Shown here: positions 8,520-16,714 of the stretch, piece by piece | How positions within the stretch are numbered: position 1 is the stretch's first letter | Layout of the letters: every line of letters starts with the position of its first letter | Assembly (NCBI RefSeq): GCF_002161215.1 | Contig: NZ_NFMB01000004.1 | Location: forward strand, 372,001 to 436,000 | DNA length: 64,000 nt | Origin: Flavonifractor sp. An10 | GTDB lineage: Bacteria; Bacillota; Clostridia; Oscillospirales; Oscillospiraceae | Direction of reading: 5' to 3' | The notes under the pieces: generated by a model | Database searches by the model: none | Told to the model about the DNA's origin: nothing | The model's input: the letters and a program-made list of their open reading frames with translations, nothing else | Program-made: the position numbers and the translations under genes

Positions 8520-8921
8520 TTATGACATGCTCATGCCGCCCATCTGGGGCTCCGCCTGGCACTGCTGCTGGAAGGCCTGCACAAATTCCGCAAACCCCTG
8601 GCCATCTGCCCGCTCCGGGTGCTCCGCCAGGGAGACGCACCACTGGCTGCAGGCCGCCTCCAGCGCAGACTCCTCCACCCACAATAAGCGTTCCGGCGGC
8701 GTCTGAGGTGGGGATTCCAGATCCATATTGTTGAACTCCGGGTAATTGGCCCTGCAGTATTTGACCATACTGATGCCCGTATGGGCCCGGAAGGCGGTAT
8801 CGCTGGGCAGTCCGCACTTGGGGGTTCGTTCTTGCGGCGTTGGATATCGCTGTTCCCGGCGGACAAACTCGTCCACACGCTGGACGCACAGCTCACGGGT
8901 CCACTTCTTGTTATGAAACAT
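8520..8921 (-). CDS. Unknown element protein ending in MGGMSMS
   Basis: Unrecognised 133-residue soluble protein, Cys-containing (CVQRV, CGLPSD, YCRANYPEF, CSQWC). The C-terminus is a Gln-rich linker (FQQQCQAEPQ) followed by MGGMSMS, nearly identical to the end of the SpoVG-family protein. The start is supported by GGGGAGGATCTGA before the ATG. It is the last gene before the 8.45-kb terminator. No family function can be given; the tail suggests it belongs to the same tagged set as its neighbours. Confidence 0.65.
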   Translation of the reverse strand: MFHNKKWTRELCVQRVDEFVRREQRYPTPQERTPKCGLPSDTAFRAHTGISMVKYCRANYPEFNNMDLESPPQTPPERLLWVEESALEAACSQWCVSLAEHPERADGQGFAEFVQAFQQQCQAEPQMGGMSMS

Positions 8922-8939
8922 TCAGATCCTCCCCTTTCT

Positions 8940-9935
8940 CTATCCCATCGTCATCCCTGCGGGTACATGGGTTTGCGTCTGCTGCCTGGCAATGTATGCA
9001 CATCCGTCTGCCGTCTGGGTATAGCCCTTCTGCTTCAGCAGGTCACGCCCGTAGCGTTCCAGGTCGAAGCAGCCTGCCGCCGGTTCCGCCTCGCCCACCA
9101 CTGCCCGCAGTTCCTCCAGGGCGAAGTCCCGGAGCTGGTCTGCGGTCACGATTTTATAGTGGTGCAGGCTCTGCGACAAATCCAGGGCGGCGGGCAGGGT
9201 GGTGCAGCCCTCATGCTCCAGGGCCCAGAGATAGGTCTGGAGGAAACCCTTCTGCCCCTGATTCTGCTCCTGGAGGATAAATCCCAGGTTCTGACCGTCG
9301 TAAATCAGATCCTCCAGCCGGCCATCATAGGCCGTCTCCAGCCCGGTGATGCCCGGCAGGCTGCACCGGGCCTCCAGAAGGGTACAGTCCTGGATAGTGG
9401 GCACCTGCAGGGCGTCCAGGGCCAGCCGGATCTCCCCCGGCCGCACATCCATGATGTCGTTGTAGTCCGGCAGGGCCAGCCACACCCCCTCCGGCACCGC
9501 CGGGGAGCTCAGCTTCAGCCGCAGGCTCCAGCTGTATTCCGGCCCCGGCAGGGTGACGCCGTCGTATTGCTGGAGCGGTTCCCGCTCCGGAAAGATCACA
9601 TAGCAGCCCCCAACAAACAGTCCGGGGTGCTGTTCCCCGTAACGCCTGCCCAGCTTGTCCAGGTCGATGTAGTCCCGCAGCGCCAGGAGCTTGGCGTCGT
9701 TCTCCTCCAGGTCATACAGGCCCAGATCCTCATAGCTCTGGATGCCGCCCACCACCTCGTACTCGTCCAGATTAGCCAGCAGGTTGACGGCCTCCCTGGC
9801 ATCTGCGGGGGCGCCCCGCTGGAGGGCCGCATCCAGGGCGATCCCCTCCCGCACGGTCAGCACCTCCATCCGCTCCCGCAGCCAGCCCTGTTCCTCCGGC
9901 CTGCCGGGGATGTTCGCCAATTCTTCTCTGTTCAT
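8940..9935 (-). CDS. ArdA-like element protein (putative antirestriction), tail PAGMTMG
   Basis: Acidic 331-residue protein that looks distantly related to its larger neighbours. Stretches such as REAVNLLANLDEYEVVGGIQSYEDL and LDKLGRRYGEQHPGLFVGG parallel the helical segment of ArdA-type proteins in Firmicutes elements (LNxLAxRL, then xFxA). ArdA proteins mimic B-form DNA with an acidic surface and block type I restriction after transfer. The assignment is tentative because key segments are diverged. It ends in QQTQTHVPAGMTMG, a variant of the shared tail. Start at ATG 9935 with GGAGATC upstream; one base separates it from the preceding gene. Confidence 0.5.
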   Translation of the reverse strand: MNREELANIPGRPEEQGWLRERMEVLTVREGIALDAALQRGAPADAREAVNLLANLDEYEVVGGIQSYEDLGLYDLEENDAKLLALRDYIDLDKLGRRYGEQHPGLFVGGCYVIFPEREPLQQYDGVTLPGPEYSWSLRLKLSSPAVPEGVWLALPDYNDIMDVRPGEIRLALDALQVPTIQDCTLLEARCSLPGITGLETAYDGRLEDLIYDGQNLGFILQEQNQGQKGFLQTYLWALEHEGCTTLPAALDLSQSLHHYKIVTADQLRDFALEELRAVVGEAEPAAGCFDLERYGRDLLKQKGYTQTADGCAYIARQQTQTHVPAGMTMG

Positions 9936-9936
9936 A

Positions 9937-11103
9937 TCATGATCTCCTCATCTCTATGCCGCCCAGCTTTGGCTGGGGCGGCAGCGGTTCCTGCACCGGC
10001 TGGCTGTCCGCACGGGTCAGCAGGCCGTAGTCTGTAAGCTCACCCCCATACTGCTGGATCAGCGCCTCGCCGTAGCCATATAGGTTTAGGTACCGGCACA
10101 GTAGGGCGGCCTGCTCCTCACCTACGGCGGAGCGCAGTTCCCCGCGGGCCACATCCTCCGGGGAGGCGGCGGAGCGATCCAGGCTGTAGGCGTCCAGCCG
10201 CTCCGTCAGAGCCATGGCCTCCTCCAGGCTGGCGGGGGGCGACGCCTCCAGCACCGCCTTGTACTTGACCAGCCGCAGCGGATCCCGGTCTGCCAGCACC
10301 GTCAGCCGGATGGCCAGGCAGTTCAGGGTATCCAGCCGCTCCGGGACGGCCCACTCCGCCGGGACTTGGGGAATCCGGCTGTGGAAGGCGGTGACGGCAC
10401 AGTTGGAGAGGCCCACAGCCTCCATCTGATCCCGCACCTCCACCAGCTCCTGCCCGGCGGGGAGGGTGAGCTCCGCTTGCTCCTCCCCAAGTTGGAACTC
10501 AAGATGGAAGATGCCCGCCGGGGCCTCCGGCGCGATGCGGGGCGCATGGCTTTGTGCCGGCTTCCAGCTTCCATCCGGCGCTACAAAGCCCTGCCTGGTG
10601 AAGATACCGCCCTCTGCCTCACGGATCCGGCGGCCCAGGAGCTGGAAGTCCAGCAGCTCAAACACTTTGTCCGGCAGCCCATCCAGCTCTGTCAGGAAGC
10701 CGTTTTCCGCATAGAACCGGCCCAGCGAAGCGTCATTTGTGGCCTCGGGCACCACATGGCAGTGCTTGGCCTGCTCGGTCAGGGCAATGAGGGCGTCCGG
10801 CTCCATAAGCCTGCCGTCCTGCAGCCTGATCAGTCCCTCAAAGGCGGTGCGCTGCTGTTCACTCAGGCCGGCCAGACGCTCCGCCAGGACGTTGAGCGTT
10901 GGGAAATCCTCTCCGGACTGGAGGGTGGGGAATAGGAAGGGGAATTCCCCGCAGTCCTCTATCTCCCACTCCACCCTGGTATCCGGCGCTGGCCGCAGCT
11001 GCTCCCAGGCGTCCAGCACGGCCCAGGGCTCCGCCGGCACGTCCAGGGTTACATAGACGTCTTTGTCCGGGTTGCACAGGGATACCGTAAAGATCTTATC
11101 CAA
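9937..11103 (-). CDS. ArdA-like element protein with internal duplication, tail LGGIEM
   Basis: Acidic 388-residue protein with two similar halves: LNVLAERLAGLSEQQRTAFEGLI (about residues 71-93) and LNCLAIRLTVLADRDPLRLVKYKAVLE (about 263-289). Both match the LDYLARRLDSFDGYEAAQFQA pattern of the clearer ArdA-like protein at 12753-13688. A duplicated ArdA-like fold acting as a DNA mimic is a reasonable inference. It ends in QPVQEPLPPQPKLGGIEMRRS, a variant of the tag. The start is TTG at 11103, overlapping the upstream stop by eight bases; GGGGGG from that gene's tag codons serves as ribosome binding site. Confidence 0.55.
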   Translation of the reverse strand: MDKIFTVSLCNPDKDVYVTLDVPAEPWAVLDAWEQLRPAPDTRVEWEIEDCGEFPFLFPTLQSGEDFPTLNVLAERLAGLSEQQRTAFEGLIRLQDGRLMEPDALIALTEQAKHCHVVPEATNDASLGRFYAENGFLTELDGLPDKVFELLDFQLLGRRIREAEGGIFTRQGFVAPDGSWKPAQSHAPRIAPEAPAGIFHLEFQLGEEQAELTLPAGQELVEVRDQMEAVGLSNCAVTAFHSRIPQVPAEWAVPERLDTLNCLAIRLTVLADRDPLRLVKYKAVLEASPPASLEEAMALTERLDAYSLDRSAASPEDVARGELRSAVGEEQAALLCRYLNLYGYGEALIQQYGGELTDYGLLTRADSQPVQEPLPPQPKLGGIEMRRS

Positions 11104-11851
11104 GGCTCATTCCCCCCATCGTCATCGTCGTTCCGTGCTTCATATCCTTCGCCGGGGCCTGCGTCTGCCCGAACCGCTCCGCCTCCGTCTGGATGCTCCA
11201 GCCGTCTATCTGCCACAGGTGGACGTAGAACTCCCCGCCGTCCACCCGGATTGCCTGCTGCTCCAGGCCCTCGCCCCAGCCGTCTGATGCCTGGCCGCTG
11301 AGAAAGTCCTTCAGCCCGGCCAGCTCCTCCGGGGAGAGCTGGCCGATGACCTGGCACTCGGCCACGCCCCACAGCCGGCCGTCTCTGGCCTCTGCCGTGA
11401 ACACGGCGGAGCGCACCTTGGCGTCCAGGATCTCTTTGTCGTACCAGTGCATGAGGCCCCGCTCCGCCTCCGCCGGCCTGCGGTTCCGAACCATGGCGGC
11501 CAGAATCCTGTCTTCGTACTCCAGAAGCGTCCGGCTGTCCCATTCCTCACCAATCTCGTCCAAATCCCCCCATTCATTCCGGGCATGGAAGCTGGCGGTC
11601 ATGGGCATGTACAGCTTGAGCAGGGTGGGCTCCGGCGGGTGGACGGAGAAGAAGTCCTCCCCAAGGGCCAGGATGCGCTCACCTCCATCACTCTGCCGGA
11701 CATGGAACCGGCCCTCGTCATCAATGTGATCCAGCTTTCCGGCCTCCTTCAGCGTGTTTACGGGATCATCCAGCTCCCACGTCTGGACCCGGCTGCCCGC
11801 GGGGAACTGATCCCGCAGGAACTCCAGCCACTCCTTTGATAAATCCTGCAT
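11096..11851 (-). CDS. DUF4314-like element protein, tail TMGGMSLG
   Basis: A 251-residue protein. The first 60 residues (WLEFLRDQFPAGSRVQTWELDDPVNTLKEAGKLDHIDDEGRFHV) match the small beta-barrel domain DUF4314 of Firmicutes conjugative elements, normally written GTRVxLxxMDDPxxxxxGTxGTVxxVDDxG. The remaining part (LKLYMPMTASFHARNEWGDL to DGWGEGLEQQAIRVDGGEFYVHLWQ) also looks like a widespread element protein of unknown role. It ends in KDMKHGTTMTMGGMSLG, one of the best tag matches. Ribosome binding site AGGAGG, 10 bases before ATG. Confidence 0.65.
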   Translation of the reverse strand: MQDLSKEWLEFLRDQFPAGSRVQTWELDDPVNTLKEAGKLDHIDDEGRFHVRQSDGGERILALGEDFFSVHPPEPTLLKLYMPMTASFHARNEWGDLDEIGEEWDSRTLLEYEDRILAAMVRNRRPAEAERGLMHWYDKEILDAKVRSAVFTAEARDGRLWGVAECQVIGQLSPEELAGLKDFLSGQASDGWGEGLEQQAIRVDGGEFYVHLWQIDGWSIQTEAERFGQTQAPAKDMKHGTTMTMGGMSLG

Positions 11852-11864
11852 GATGGTTTACCTC

Positions 11865-11957
11865 CTATTTTGCCGCAAGTGTAAAGGCCGACTCCCAAAA
11901 CGGGAGCCGGCCTTCAACGGGGTCTCTGCACATGTCCTGTCTTCTCTGATAGTTCAT
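11865..11957 (-). CDS. Possible 30-residue small protein over a terminator-like hairpin
   Basis: ATG at 11957 is preceded by GAGAGGGGAAAGGG and opens a 30-codon frame (MNYQRRQDMCRDPVEG, then RLPFWESAFTLAAK) that stops inside the ribosome binding site of the next gene. Codons near its end form a hairpin, AAGGCCGACTCCC (11884-11896) with GGGAGCCGGCCTT (11902-11914). It could be a leader peptide controlling the downstream operon by attenuation, or simply a terminator. The hairpin is clear; translation is a guess. Confidence 0.35.
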   Translation of the reverse strand: MNYQRRQDMCRDPVEGRLPFWESAFTLAAK

Positions 11958-12024
11958 AGCCCTTTCCCCTCTCTTGGTAAGCACACAACATACCACAGTG
12001 TGCCCGTAATATCCAGCAGTTTTT

Positions 12025-12735
12025 TCACATCCGCTGCATGGGCGTCTGGCTCTGATTTCGCTCCAGCCACAGCGGGTGACAGGCCACCTCCGCGATACCC
12101 AGATCCGCATTACAGGTGATATGGGCGGCCACGGCGGGGCAGTCCGGCTGGAGCTGGAACAAGGCCTCGGTGAGCTCTGACCCCCAGCCGTGCAGGATAC
12201 AGCGGGGCCCGCCAATCTTTTTGGCAAACTCCGGGTGATCCATGGTGAGGCAGGCCATGGCCTGAGTGGTGGATATGCCTGCTTTCCGGCCATATGTGAT
12301 GGCCAGCTTCAAGGCATGCTGCGGGTTGAACCGTCCAAAGTCCATGGTGTAGAACCGCTGCTCCCGGCCCTCCTCTAATACCGTGCAGACTGCAATCCGG
12401 CTGGGCTCCTCCGGCCGCTCCGGCCCGAAAAAGCCCATGAGGGCGCCCTTCACCGCCAGCTGTGACACCTCCGCCGGGGTGCGCCCGGCCTGGAGGTAGA
12501 CGGCGGCGGCAAACATCTCACTGGGCAGGGCGGCGTTCTGGTGCTGGATGAGCTCATAGGCGCCCTGGAGGGTTTCCCCGCTGAAGTTCCGCGCCACCAC
12601 CCGCAGGGCGGTGAGCATGTCGATATACTCCGACTCCGCGCACTCCCGGTCAAAGCGGTACAGCGCCTCGGTGGTGACGGGATCCGGCCTGGGAACCAGC
12701 TCATTGAGCTGCCGGATAAATTCTTTTTTCTGCAT
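12025..12735 (-). CDS. Unknown element protein, tail TPMQRM
   Basis: A 236-residue soluble protein of a type seen in Firmicutes integrative elements but without known function. It has two parts: an all-helical N-terminal half (QKKEFIRQLNELVPRPDPVTTEALYRFDRECAESEYIDML) and an alpha/beta half with IAVCTVLEEGREQRFYTMDFGRFNPQHALKLAITYGR, suggesting a self-contained domain. It ends in RNQSQTPMQRM, which has the Gln/Pro linker and closing Met of the tagged set but not the Gly-Gly. ATG at 12735 has GAGGAGAAAAAAG upstream; the longer reading frame lacks a site. Confidence 0.65.
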   Translation of the reverse strand: MQKKEFIRQLNELVPRPDPVTTEALYRFDRECAESEYIDMLTALRVVARNFSGETLQGAYELIQHQNAALPSEMFAAAVYLQAGRTPAEVSQLAVKGALMGFFGPERPEEPSRIAVCTVLEEGREQRFYTMDFGRFNPQHALKLAITYGRKAGISTTQAMACLTMDHPEFAKKIGGPRCILHGWGSELTEALFQLQPDCPAVAAHITCNADLGIAEVACHPLWLERNQSQTPMQRM

Positions 12736-12752
12736 CTTTTTTCTCCTCTGGT

Positions 12753-13688
12753 TTACATTAGAATGTCGCCCATGGACGGCCCATGGCTGGGCTGATCCCT
12801 GCCGGCCAGCAGGTGTACCAGGGTTTTCAAATCCTCCGGCGCAATCCTCTCCGCCGCCTGGCACAGCCGGTTGAGTCCGAGTATGGGCAGATGCTCCACG
12901 GGAATCCTGTTGAAGACCGCACCGGGCAGGGTGCTGTCCACCACCCGGAAGCGCACCTGGGAGCTGTACTGGATGCCGGCGCGGCCCAGGAGCCGTTCCA
13001 GCCTGGCCTGGCTGTCCGGCAGGAGCAGCAGGGTGCTCTGCCCTTCGCCGGCCGACGCCTCCAGGAGCATGCTGTATTCCCTGTCTGCATAGCCCGGGAA
13101 GGGGCCTCCCTCCCGGTAGAGCTGTTCCAGCTCCATACCGTTGTCATAGAGTACCCCATAGGGGGTAACACTACCCTCGTTGTCTGAAATCAGGAGCAAT
13201 GCGGTCTCCACACCGTCTACGTTTTCCAGCTCCTCCGCGCTGGTACAGCCGCCCTCCAACGTCATGTAATGTCGGCGGCCAACAGCGTCCAAATCTGAAA
13301 AGTCCGTTATCACTGTGGCTTGCTGGCAGCAGAAAGTTAGATTGATGAAGCCTGTCATATCGGATATACCCAACCGGACTGCTGCGGCCTGGAACTGGGC
13401 GGCCTCATAGCCGTCAAAGCTGTCCAGCCGCCGGGCCAGGTAGTCCAGCTCATCCAGGTTGGCCCCCACCTTCTCCAGACGCGTGAGGATGGGGAAGCCG
13501 CTCTCCAGCTCGTCCACCCGGCTGTCCCGCTCTGTGGGATGGCCCAGCCTCATAGCGGCCAGGAGTTCCAGGGTGCGCTCATACTCCTGGGCGGGGATAG
13601 GGAAGGGGACAGTTACCTGGCCGTACTCCGGGTGTGCCGCGTTGCTCAGGGCACAGCGCAGCACCGGCCGTCTGTTCTGTGTGGTCAC
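12753..13688 (-). CDS. ardA: ArdA-like antirestriction protein, tail SMGDILM
   Basis: The clearest ArdA-family protein of the window, 311 residues and acidic. Around residues 78-145 it reads LDELDYLARRLDSFDGYEAAQFQAAAVRLGI then INLTFCCQQATVITDFSDLDAVGRRHYM, the pattern of Firmicutes antirestriction proteins that mimic DNA and inhibit type I restriction (and often modification) enzymes when an element enters a new host. The end RDQPSHGPSMGDILM is a degenerate tag. GTG start at 13688 overlaps the upstream stop (GTGA); GGAGGG lies upstream. Experimental antirestriction activity of this branch is not something the sequence can prove. Confidence 0.6.
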   Translation of the reverse strand: MTTQNRRPVLRCALSNAAHPEYGQVTVPFPIPAQEYERTLELLAAMRLGHPTERDSRVDELESGFPILTRLEKVGANLDELDYLARRLDSFDGYEAAQFQAAAVRLGISDMTGFINLTFCCQQATVITDFSDLDAVGRRHYMTLEGGCTSAEELENVDGVETALLLISDNEGSVTPYGVLYDNGMELEQLYREGGPFPGYADREYSMLLEASAGEGQSTLLLLPDSQARLERLLGRAGIQYSSQVRFRVVDSTLPGAVFNRIPVEHLPILGLNRLCQAAERIAPEDLKTLVHLLAGRDQPSHGPSMGDILM

Positions 13689-14371
13689 ATCTGCTGCCCT
13701 CCTGCCTCCGGGCCATGGCGGGCGATGTAATCCTCCAGCGGCCTGGGGTTTTCCTCCCCATGCAGGTCATATACCATATCGTCCGCCGCCTTGCGCACCG
13801 CCGGGTCATCCGTCAGGGTCTCAAAGCGGAACCCGGTCACATCCTTCATGGGCAGCTCCTCCCGGATTGTCCGGAGGTACTCCTGCGGGTCTGTAAACTC
13901 CATGCGCTCGCCGTTGGCGAAGGTCACCCGGCCCACTGGCCTGTCCATTATCTGCCGGCGCAGGTCATAGCAGTAAAGGTAGCACTGGTATTCTCCCGGG
14001 CTGGGGGTGCACCGGAGGCAGAAGCGGTAATTCCCCGCCTCCGCCAGATACCCATAGCTCCGGCCGTCCTCCGTGATGGCCCCGCCGTTCCGGCGGCAGA
14101 ATCTTTCCATAGAGGGCAGGTCCCTCAGCGGCCCGTCCGCCCGCATAGCGTCCACGAACTGCTGCAGGGCCTCCTTGAACTCCGGCGTGTTGAAGTGATC
14201 CCCGTTGTGGGGCCACCACGTATGATAAAATCCCCTGCCGCTGGAACCGAAGTCCATCCGAACATGGCCCACTGTGCCCAGCGCCCTGTCCGCCTGGTCG
14301 TCTGAATAGAACAGGCCGGCCTCCTCCCGGGCGGCCGGCCGCAGGGGGAAGAGGTTGTGATATGGGTTCAC
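13685..14371 (-). CDS. Unknown element protein, tail AGGQQM
   Basis: Unrecognised 228-residue soluble protein. Visible features are a Gly/Trp/His segment (GSSGRGFYHTWWPHNGDHFNTPEFKEALQQFVD) and a beta-rich centre (YRFCLRCTPSPGEYQCYLYCYDL) with several Cys residues. GTG at 14371 has AAAGGAGGG upstream, a far better start than the ATG 12 codons earlier. It ends in ARHGPEAGGQQM, keeping Gly-Gly and the final Met of the shared tail. It overlaps the ArdA-like gene start by four bases. Confidence 0.6.
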   Translation of the reverse strand: MNPYHNLFPLRPAAREEAGLFYSDDQADRALGTVGHVRMDFGSSGRGFYHTWWPHNGDHFNTPEFKEALQQFVDAMRADGPLRDLPSMERFCRRNGGAITEDGRSYGYLAEAGNYRFCLRCTPSPGEYQCYLYCYDLRRQIMDRPVGRVTFANGERMEFTDPQEYLRTIREELPMKDVTGFRFETLTDDPAVRKAADDMVYDLHGEENPRPLEDYIARHGPEAGGQQM

Positions 14372-14373
14372 CG

Positions 14374-14652
14374 TTAAGTCCCTCCTTTTGCTTCTTGTAC
14401 CGTCCACCTGTCCGGGGCGTCAAACTTCCGCATCTCTGAGCGCAGGCACTTTCCATCCCTCCCCCAGCAGAGGAAGCCGTTGGCGGGGTAGGGGCAGCCC
14501 TCGCAGAGGGGGGAGCGGGTACACACCGGCCTGGGCGGAGGCTCCGCCGGGTGCTCCGGGGCGTACAGCTTGTGGGCACAATAGTGGAACAGCACCTGGG
14601 CATAAAAAATGGCGGCGCCCTTTTTGGCTCCGCCCTCACATAGACTGTTCAA
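14374..14652 (-). CDS. Small Cys-rich protein, putative zinc-binding
   Basis: About 92 residues with eight Cys, several paired: CAHKL, CTRSPLCEGCPYP and CWGRDGKCLR. The spacing C-x5-C-x2-C then C-x6-C suggests a zinc or iron-sulphur site. The start is probably TTG at 14652, eight bases after AGGGAAGG and inside the end of the upstream gene. No tag is present (ends QEAKGGT). The same codons (GGAKKGAA) contain a GCCAAAAAGGGC string that resembles the intergenic repeat of this element; this may be chance. Confidence 0.5.
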   Translation of the reverse strand: MNSLCEGGAKKGAAIFYAQVLFHYCAHKLYAPEHPAEPPPRPVCTRSPLCEGCPYPANGFLCWGRDGKCLRSEMRKFDAPDRWTVQEAKGGT

Positions 14653-15298
14653 GATGATGACCTTCCCTCTGTATTTGATTTTGCTCCGTTGCCGGCAGCT
14701 GTTCGTTGATCTGCTCCAGGAGGCGTCGGCACTGGTACTCCTGCTGGTAGGAGGCGGGGCCCTCGCCGCGGAGGAAGCCCTGCACCGCCTGGAGCAGTTC
14801 CTCCAGCTGCTCCCGGTCAAAGACCCGCTCCCGGGCCACCAGACCGGAACGGAGGGCGAAGTCCTCCTTGGCGCCCTGGTAATCCTCCATGTAGTAGTGG
14901 CCGTTGTTGACTCCTCTCCGGTCATAGTCCCGGGCCCATGTGACGAACTGGGCCCCCAGCAGTGTCTCCGTCCCGGCCAGCACCGTGCCGTTGAACTCTG
15001 CCAGCACCCGGTAACCATCCGCCAGACCTTCCGCCTTCAGCGGCGGGGCCGCCTCCAGAAGTGTCATGTACTCCAGCACCGTCCCCGCCGCTTCCCTGAC
15101 CTGTGCCAGGGCGGCCTTTGCCTTGTCAGTGTCCACCCAGGTGGGGTCATACCGGACGGCGCCGCGCTCCGTAACCCGGCACAGGATGCAGCCGTTCCAC
15201 TCCACCGGCAGCAGGCCGTCCTCCTCCACCGGCCGGGGCAGCAGCTCCCGCCTCCGCAGGGCGTATGACAGTTTCTCAAAATAGGCTTCTTTGGTCAT
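14636..15298 (-). CDS. Unknown element protein, tail LEQSM
   Basis: Unrecognised 220-residue soluble protein, mostly helical at both ends. The centre has a short beta segment (LPVEWNGCILCRVTERGAVRYDPTWV). It ends in LPATEQNQIQREGHHLEQSM: the Gln-rich linker and terminal Met are shared with tagged neighbours, but the Gly-Gly is lost. AAGGAGGAAAGGAAC precedes the ATG. Its stop region contains the start of the Cys-rich gene, so the two are likely coupled. Confidence 0.6.
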   Translation of the reverse strand: MTKEAYFEKLSYALRRRELLPRPVEEDGLLPVEWNGCILCRVTERGAVRYDPTWVDTDKAKAALAQVREAAGTVLEYMTLLEAAPPLKAEGLADGYRVLAEFNGTVLAGTETLLGAQFVTWARDYDRRGVNNGHYYMEDYQGAKEDFALRSGLVARERVFDREQLEELLQAVQGFLRGEGPASYQQEYQCRRLLEQINEQLPATEQNQIQREGHHLEQSM

Positions 15299-15394
15299 GT
15301 TCCTTTCCTCCTTGGGCTTAGCGCCCTATTTCAATTATCGTTTTGTCACCCGCTTGGGACTCCCATCAAGCCATCTTATCCACGGAAAATCGAT

Positions 15395-15490
15395 TCAGCA
15401 AATGGGACGAAAAAGTGTGTGCCCTTTTTGGCAGCGGCGATAAAGCCGGCACTCTACCATACTTCTCCAGGCACAAATGAAAAGTACCCG
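15395..15490 (-). promoter_or_regulatory. Structured intergenic repeat of the element, copy 1
   Basis: In the 225-base gap 15299-15523. The minus strand reads TTTGTGCC..GAGAAG.AT.G.AGAGTGCCGGC..., then TGCCAAAAAGGGCACAC. The same order of blocks recurs at about 17750-17850. Both copies sit in front of a tail-bearing gene in a leader position. The gap also holds AGCGCCCTATTTCAATT at 15321-15337, a motif repeated near 17.85 and 17.96 kb. A cis-acting RNA or regulator site is inferred. Confidence 0.5.
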
Positions 15491-15523
15491 GGCTGAAACC
15501 TGGATCCCGGTTGGGCCAGCTCC

Positions 15524-16180
15524 TCACCACAGCATCGTCTGCTGCGGGCTTCGGTCAAGGCCGTGGGCATTCAGTTCTTCACTGGTTGCAGTGCGGATAC
15601 CGATGCCATGCCGCGTCTCTGCCGCGACCAACCGCCCATCCCGGAGCATCTGCTGAATCAGGTTTTCGATGAACTGACCGGCAAAATCGTGTTTGCCATC
15701 CCTATCGTTGACCCGGCGCACAGAAAACAGTCGGGCGATATTTTCCACGCTGGGCCCGGTCAAATAGAGGTTCTGGCGCCTGGTCTGATAGTGCTTCAGG
15801 ATTTCCGCCTCGATTTCAGCCTGCCTGGAGCCCAGCAGAGTCAGATATTCCTCGTCTGAGAGCTCCATATACTTCTCATAACAGTCCACGCCCTGGCAGT
15901 GGAAGCACTCCGCTGGGGACAGAACCTCCCGTACTGCGGGGATCTCCTCTTCCCGGATTACCCCGCTAAACTCCATGGGGTGCAGGTACAATTCCTGCAG
16001 GCCCTTTGTAACGGTATCGCAGGTCCCGCTTCCCGGCCTGCCGGGATGGAGCTCCCAGCCTGCCCCTTGGAACAGCCTGCGGCTTTCCGCCAGAAACGCA
16101 TCCTCGGCGCCCTCGTCCGGCCAGCCAGTATCATATCGATAGCTGCTGGCAATTCGGATATAAACCTTTCTGTATGCCAC
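15524..16180 (-). CDS. Unknown element protein, tail QQTMLW
   Basis: Unrecognised 218-residue protein. A central Cys/His segment (SPAECFHCQGVDCYEKYMEL) could bind metal. The C-terminal third (IARLFSVRRVNDRDGKHDFAGQFIENLIQQMLRDGRLV) reads like a helical DNA-binding or winged-helix unit. GTG at 16180 has GAGGAG nine bases upstream and is preferred to the upstream ATG. The end GLDRSPQQTMLW is a weak member of the tag series. It is separated from neighbours by the repeat-bearing gap on its downstream side. Confidence 0.55.
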   Translation of the reverse strand: MAYRKVYIRIASSYRYDTGWPDEGAEDAFLAESRRLFQGAGWELHPGRPGSGTCDTVTKGLQELYLHPMEFSGVIREEEIPAVREVLSPAECFHCQGVDCYEKYMELSDEEYLTLLGSRQAEIEAEILKHYQTRRQNLYLTGPSVENIARLFSVRRVNDRDGKHDFAGQFIENLIQQMLRDGRLVAAETRHGIGIRTATSEELNAHGLDRSPQQTMLW

Positions 16181-16231
16181 CTGAAACCACTCCTCACTCA
16201 CGCACAAATATACGGCAAACCCGGCGGGAAA

Positions 16232-16678
16232 TCACTGCATGGACATCCCCTCCTGGCCCAGCGTCCTGTCCGCTCTGCCGATGCCCATATACTCGTCATA
16301 GCGCCGCAGGTATTCCTGATAGTTCTCCCCGCCGATTTCCTTCAGGAACTCCTCCTTGAACCGCCAGAGGGGATACCGGCAGAAGCCGCTGTGCCGGCTG
16401 AATCCTGTGTCTTCTGCAATGCCCTGCCGGAGCAGCTGGTCGGCAAAATAACAGTTGTTGGTGTCGATATATGCCCCGTTTTTCAGGCTGAGAAAATCCC
16501 CGAAGGACACCGTGAGCACGGCATATTCTTCTGCCTCATCCGGTGTGCTGCCCACCTTGTCCAGCACAATGGCCAGGCCGGGCAACTCCTTCCCCATAAA
16601 ATCTCTGACAGAGTAAAGCTCCACCTTGGGCTCCAGGGAAACCCGGTCACCCGCCCAGTCCGTAATCGTGAGGATCAT
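16232..16678 (-). CDS. DUF4313-like element protein, tail QEGMSMQ
   Basis: A 148-residue protein that matches a family found almost only in Firmicutes conjugative elements (DUF4313 as I recall it). Characteristic stretches are VSLEPKVELYSVRDFMGKELPGLAIVLD, YAVLTVSFGDFLSLKNGAYIDTNNC and FSRHSGFCRYPLWRFKEEFLKEIG. No function is known. It ends in GRADRTLGQEGMSMQ, a good match to the shared GGMSM tail added beyond the conserved domain. The ribosome binding site (AAAGG, far from ATG) is weak. Confidence 0.65.
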   Translation of the reverse strand: MILTITDWAGDRVSLEPKVELYSVRDFMGKELPGLAIVLDKVGSTPDEAEEYAVLTVSFGDFLSLKNGAYIDTNNCYFADQLLRQGIAEDTGFSRHSGFCRYPLWRFKEEFLKEIGGENYQEYLRRYDEYMGIGRADRTLGQEGMSMQ

Positions 16679-16714
16679 GATACCATCGCCAGCCTTTCAT
16701 GTGATAATTTCAAA

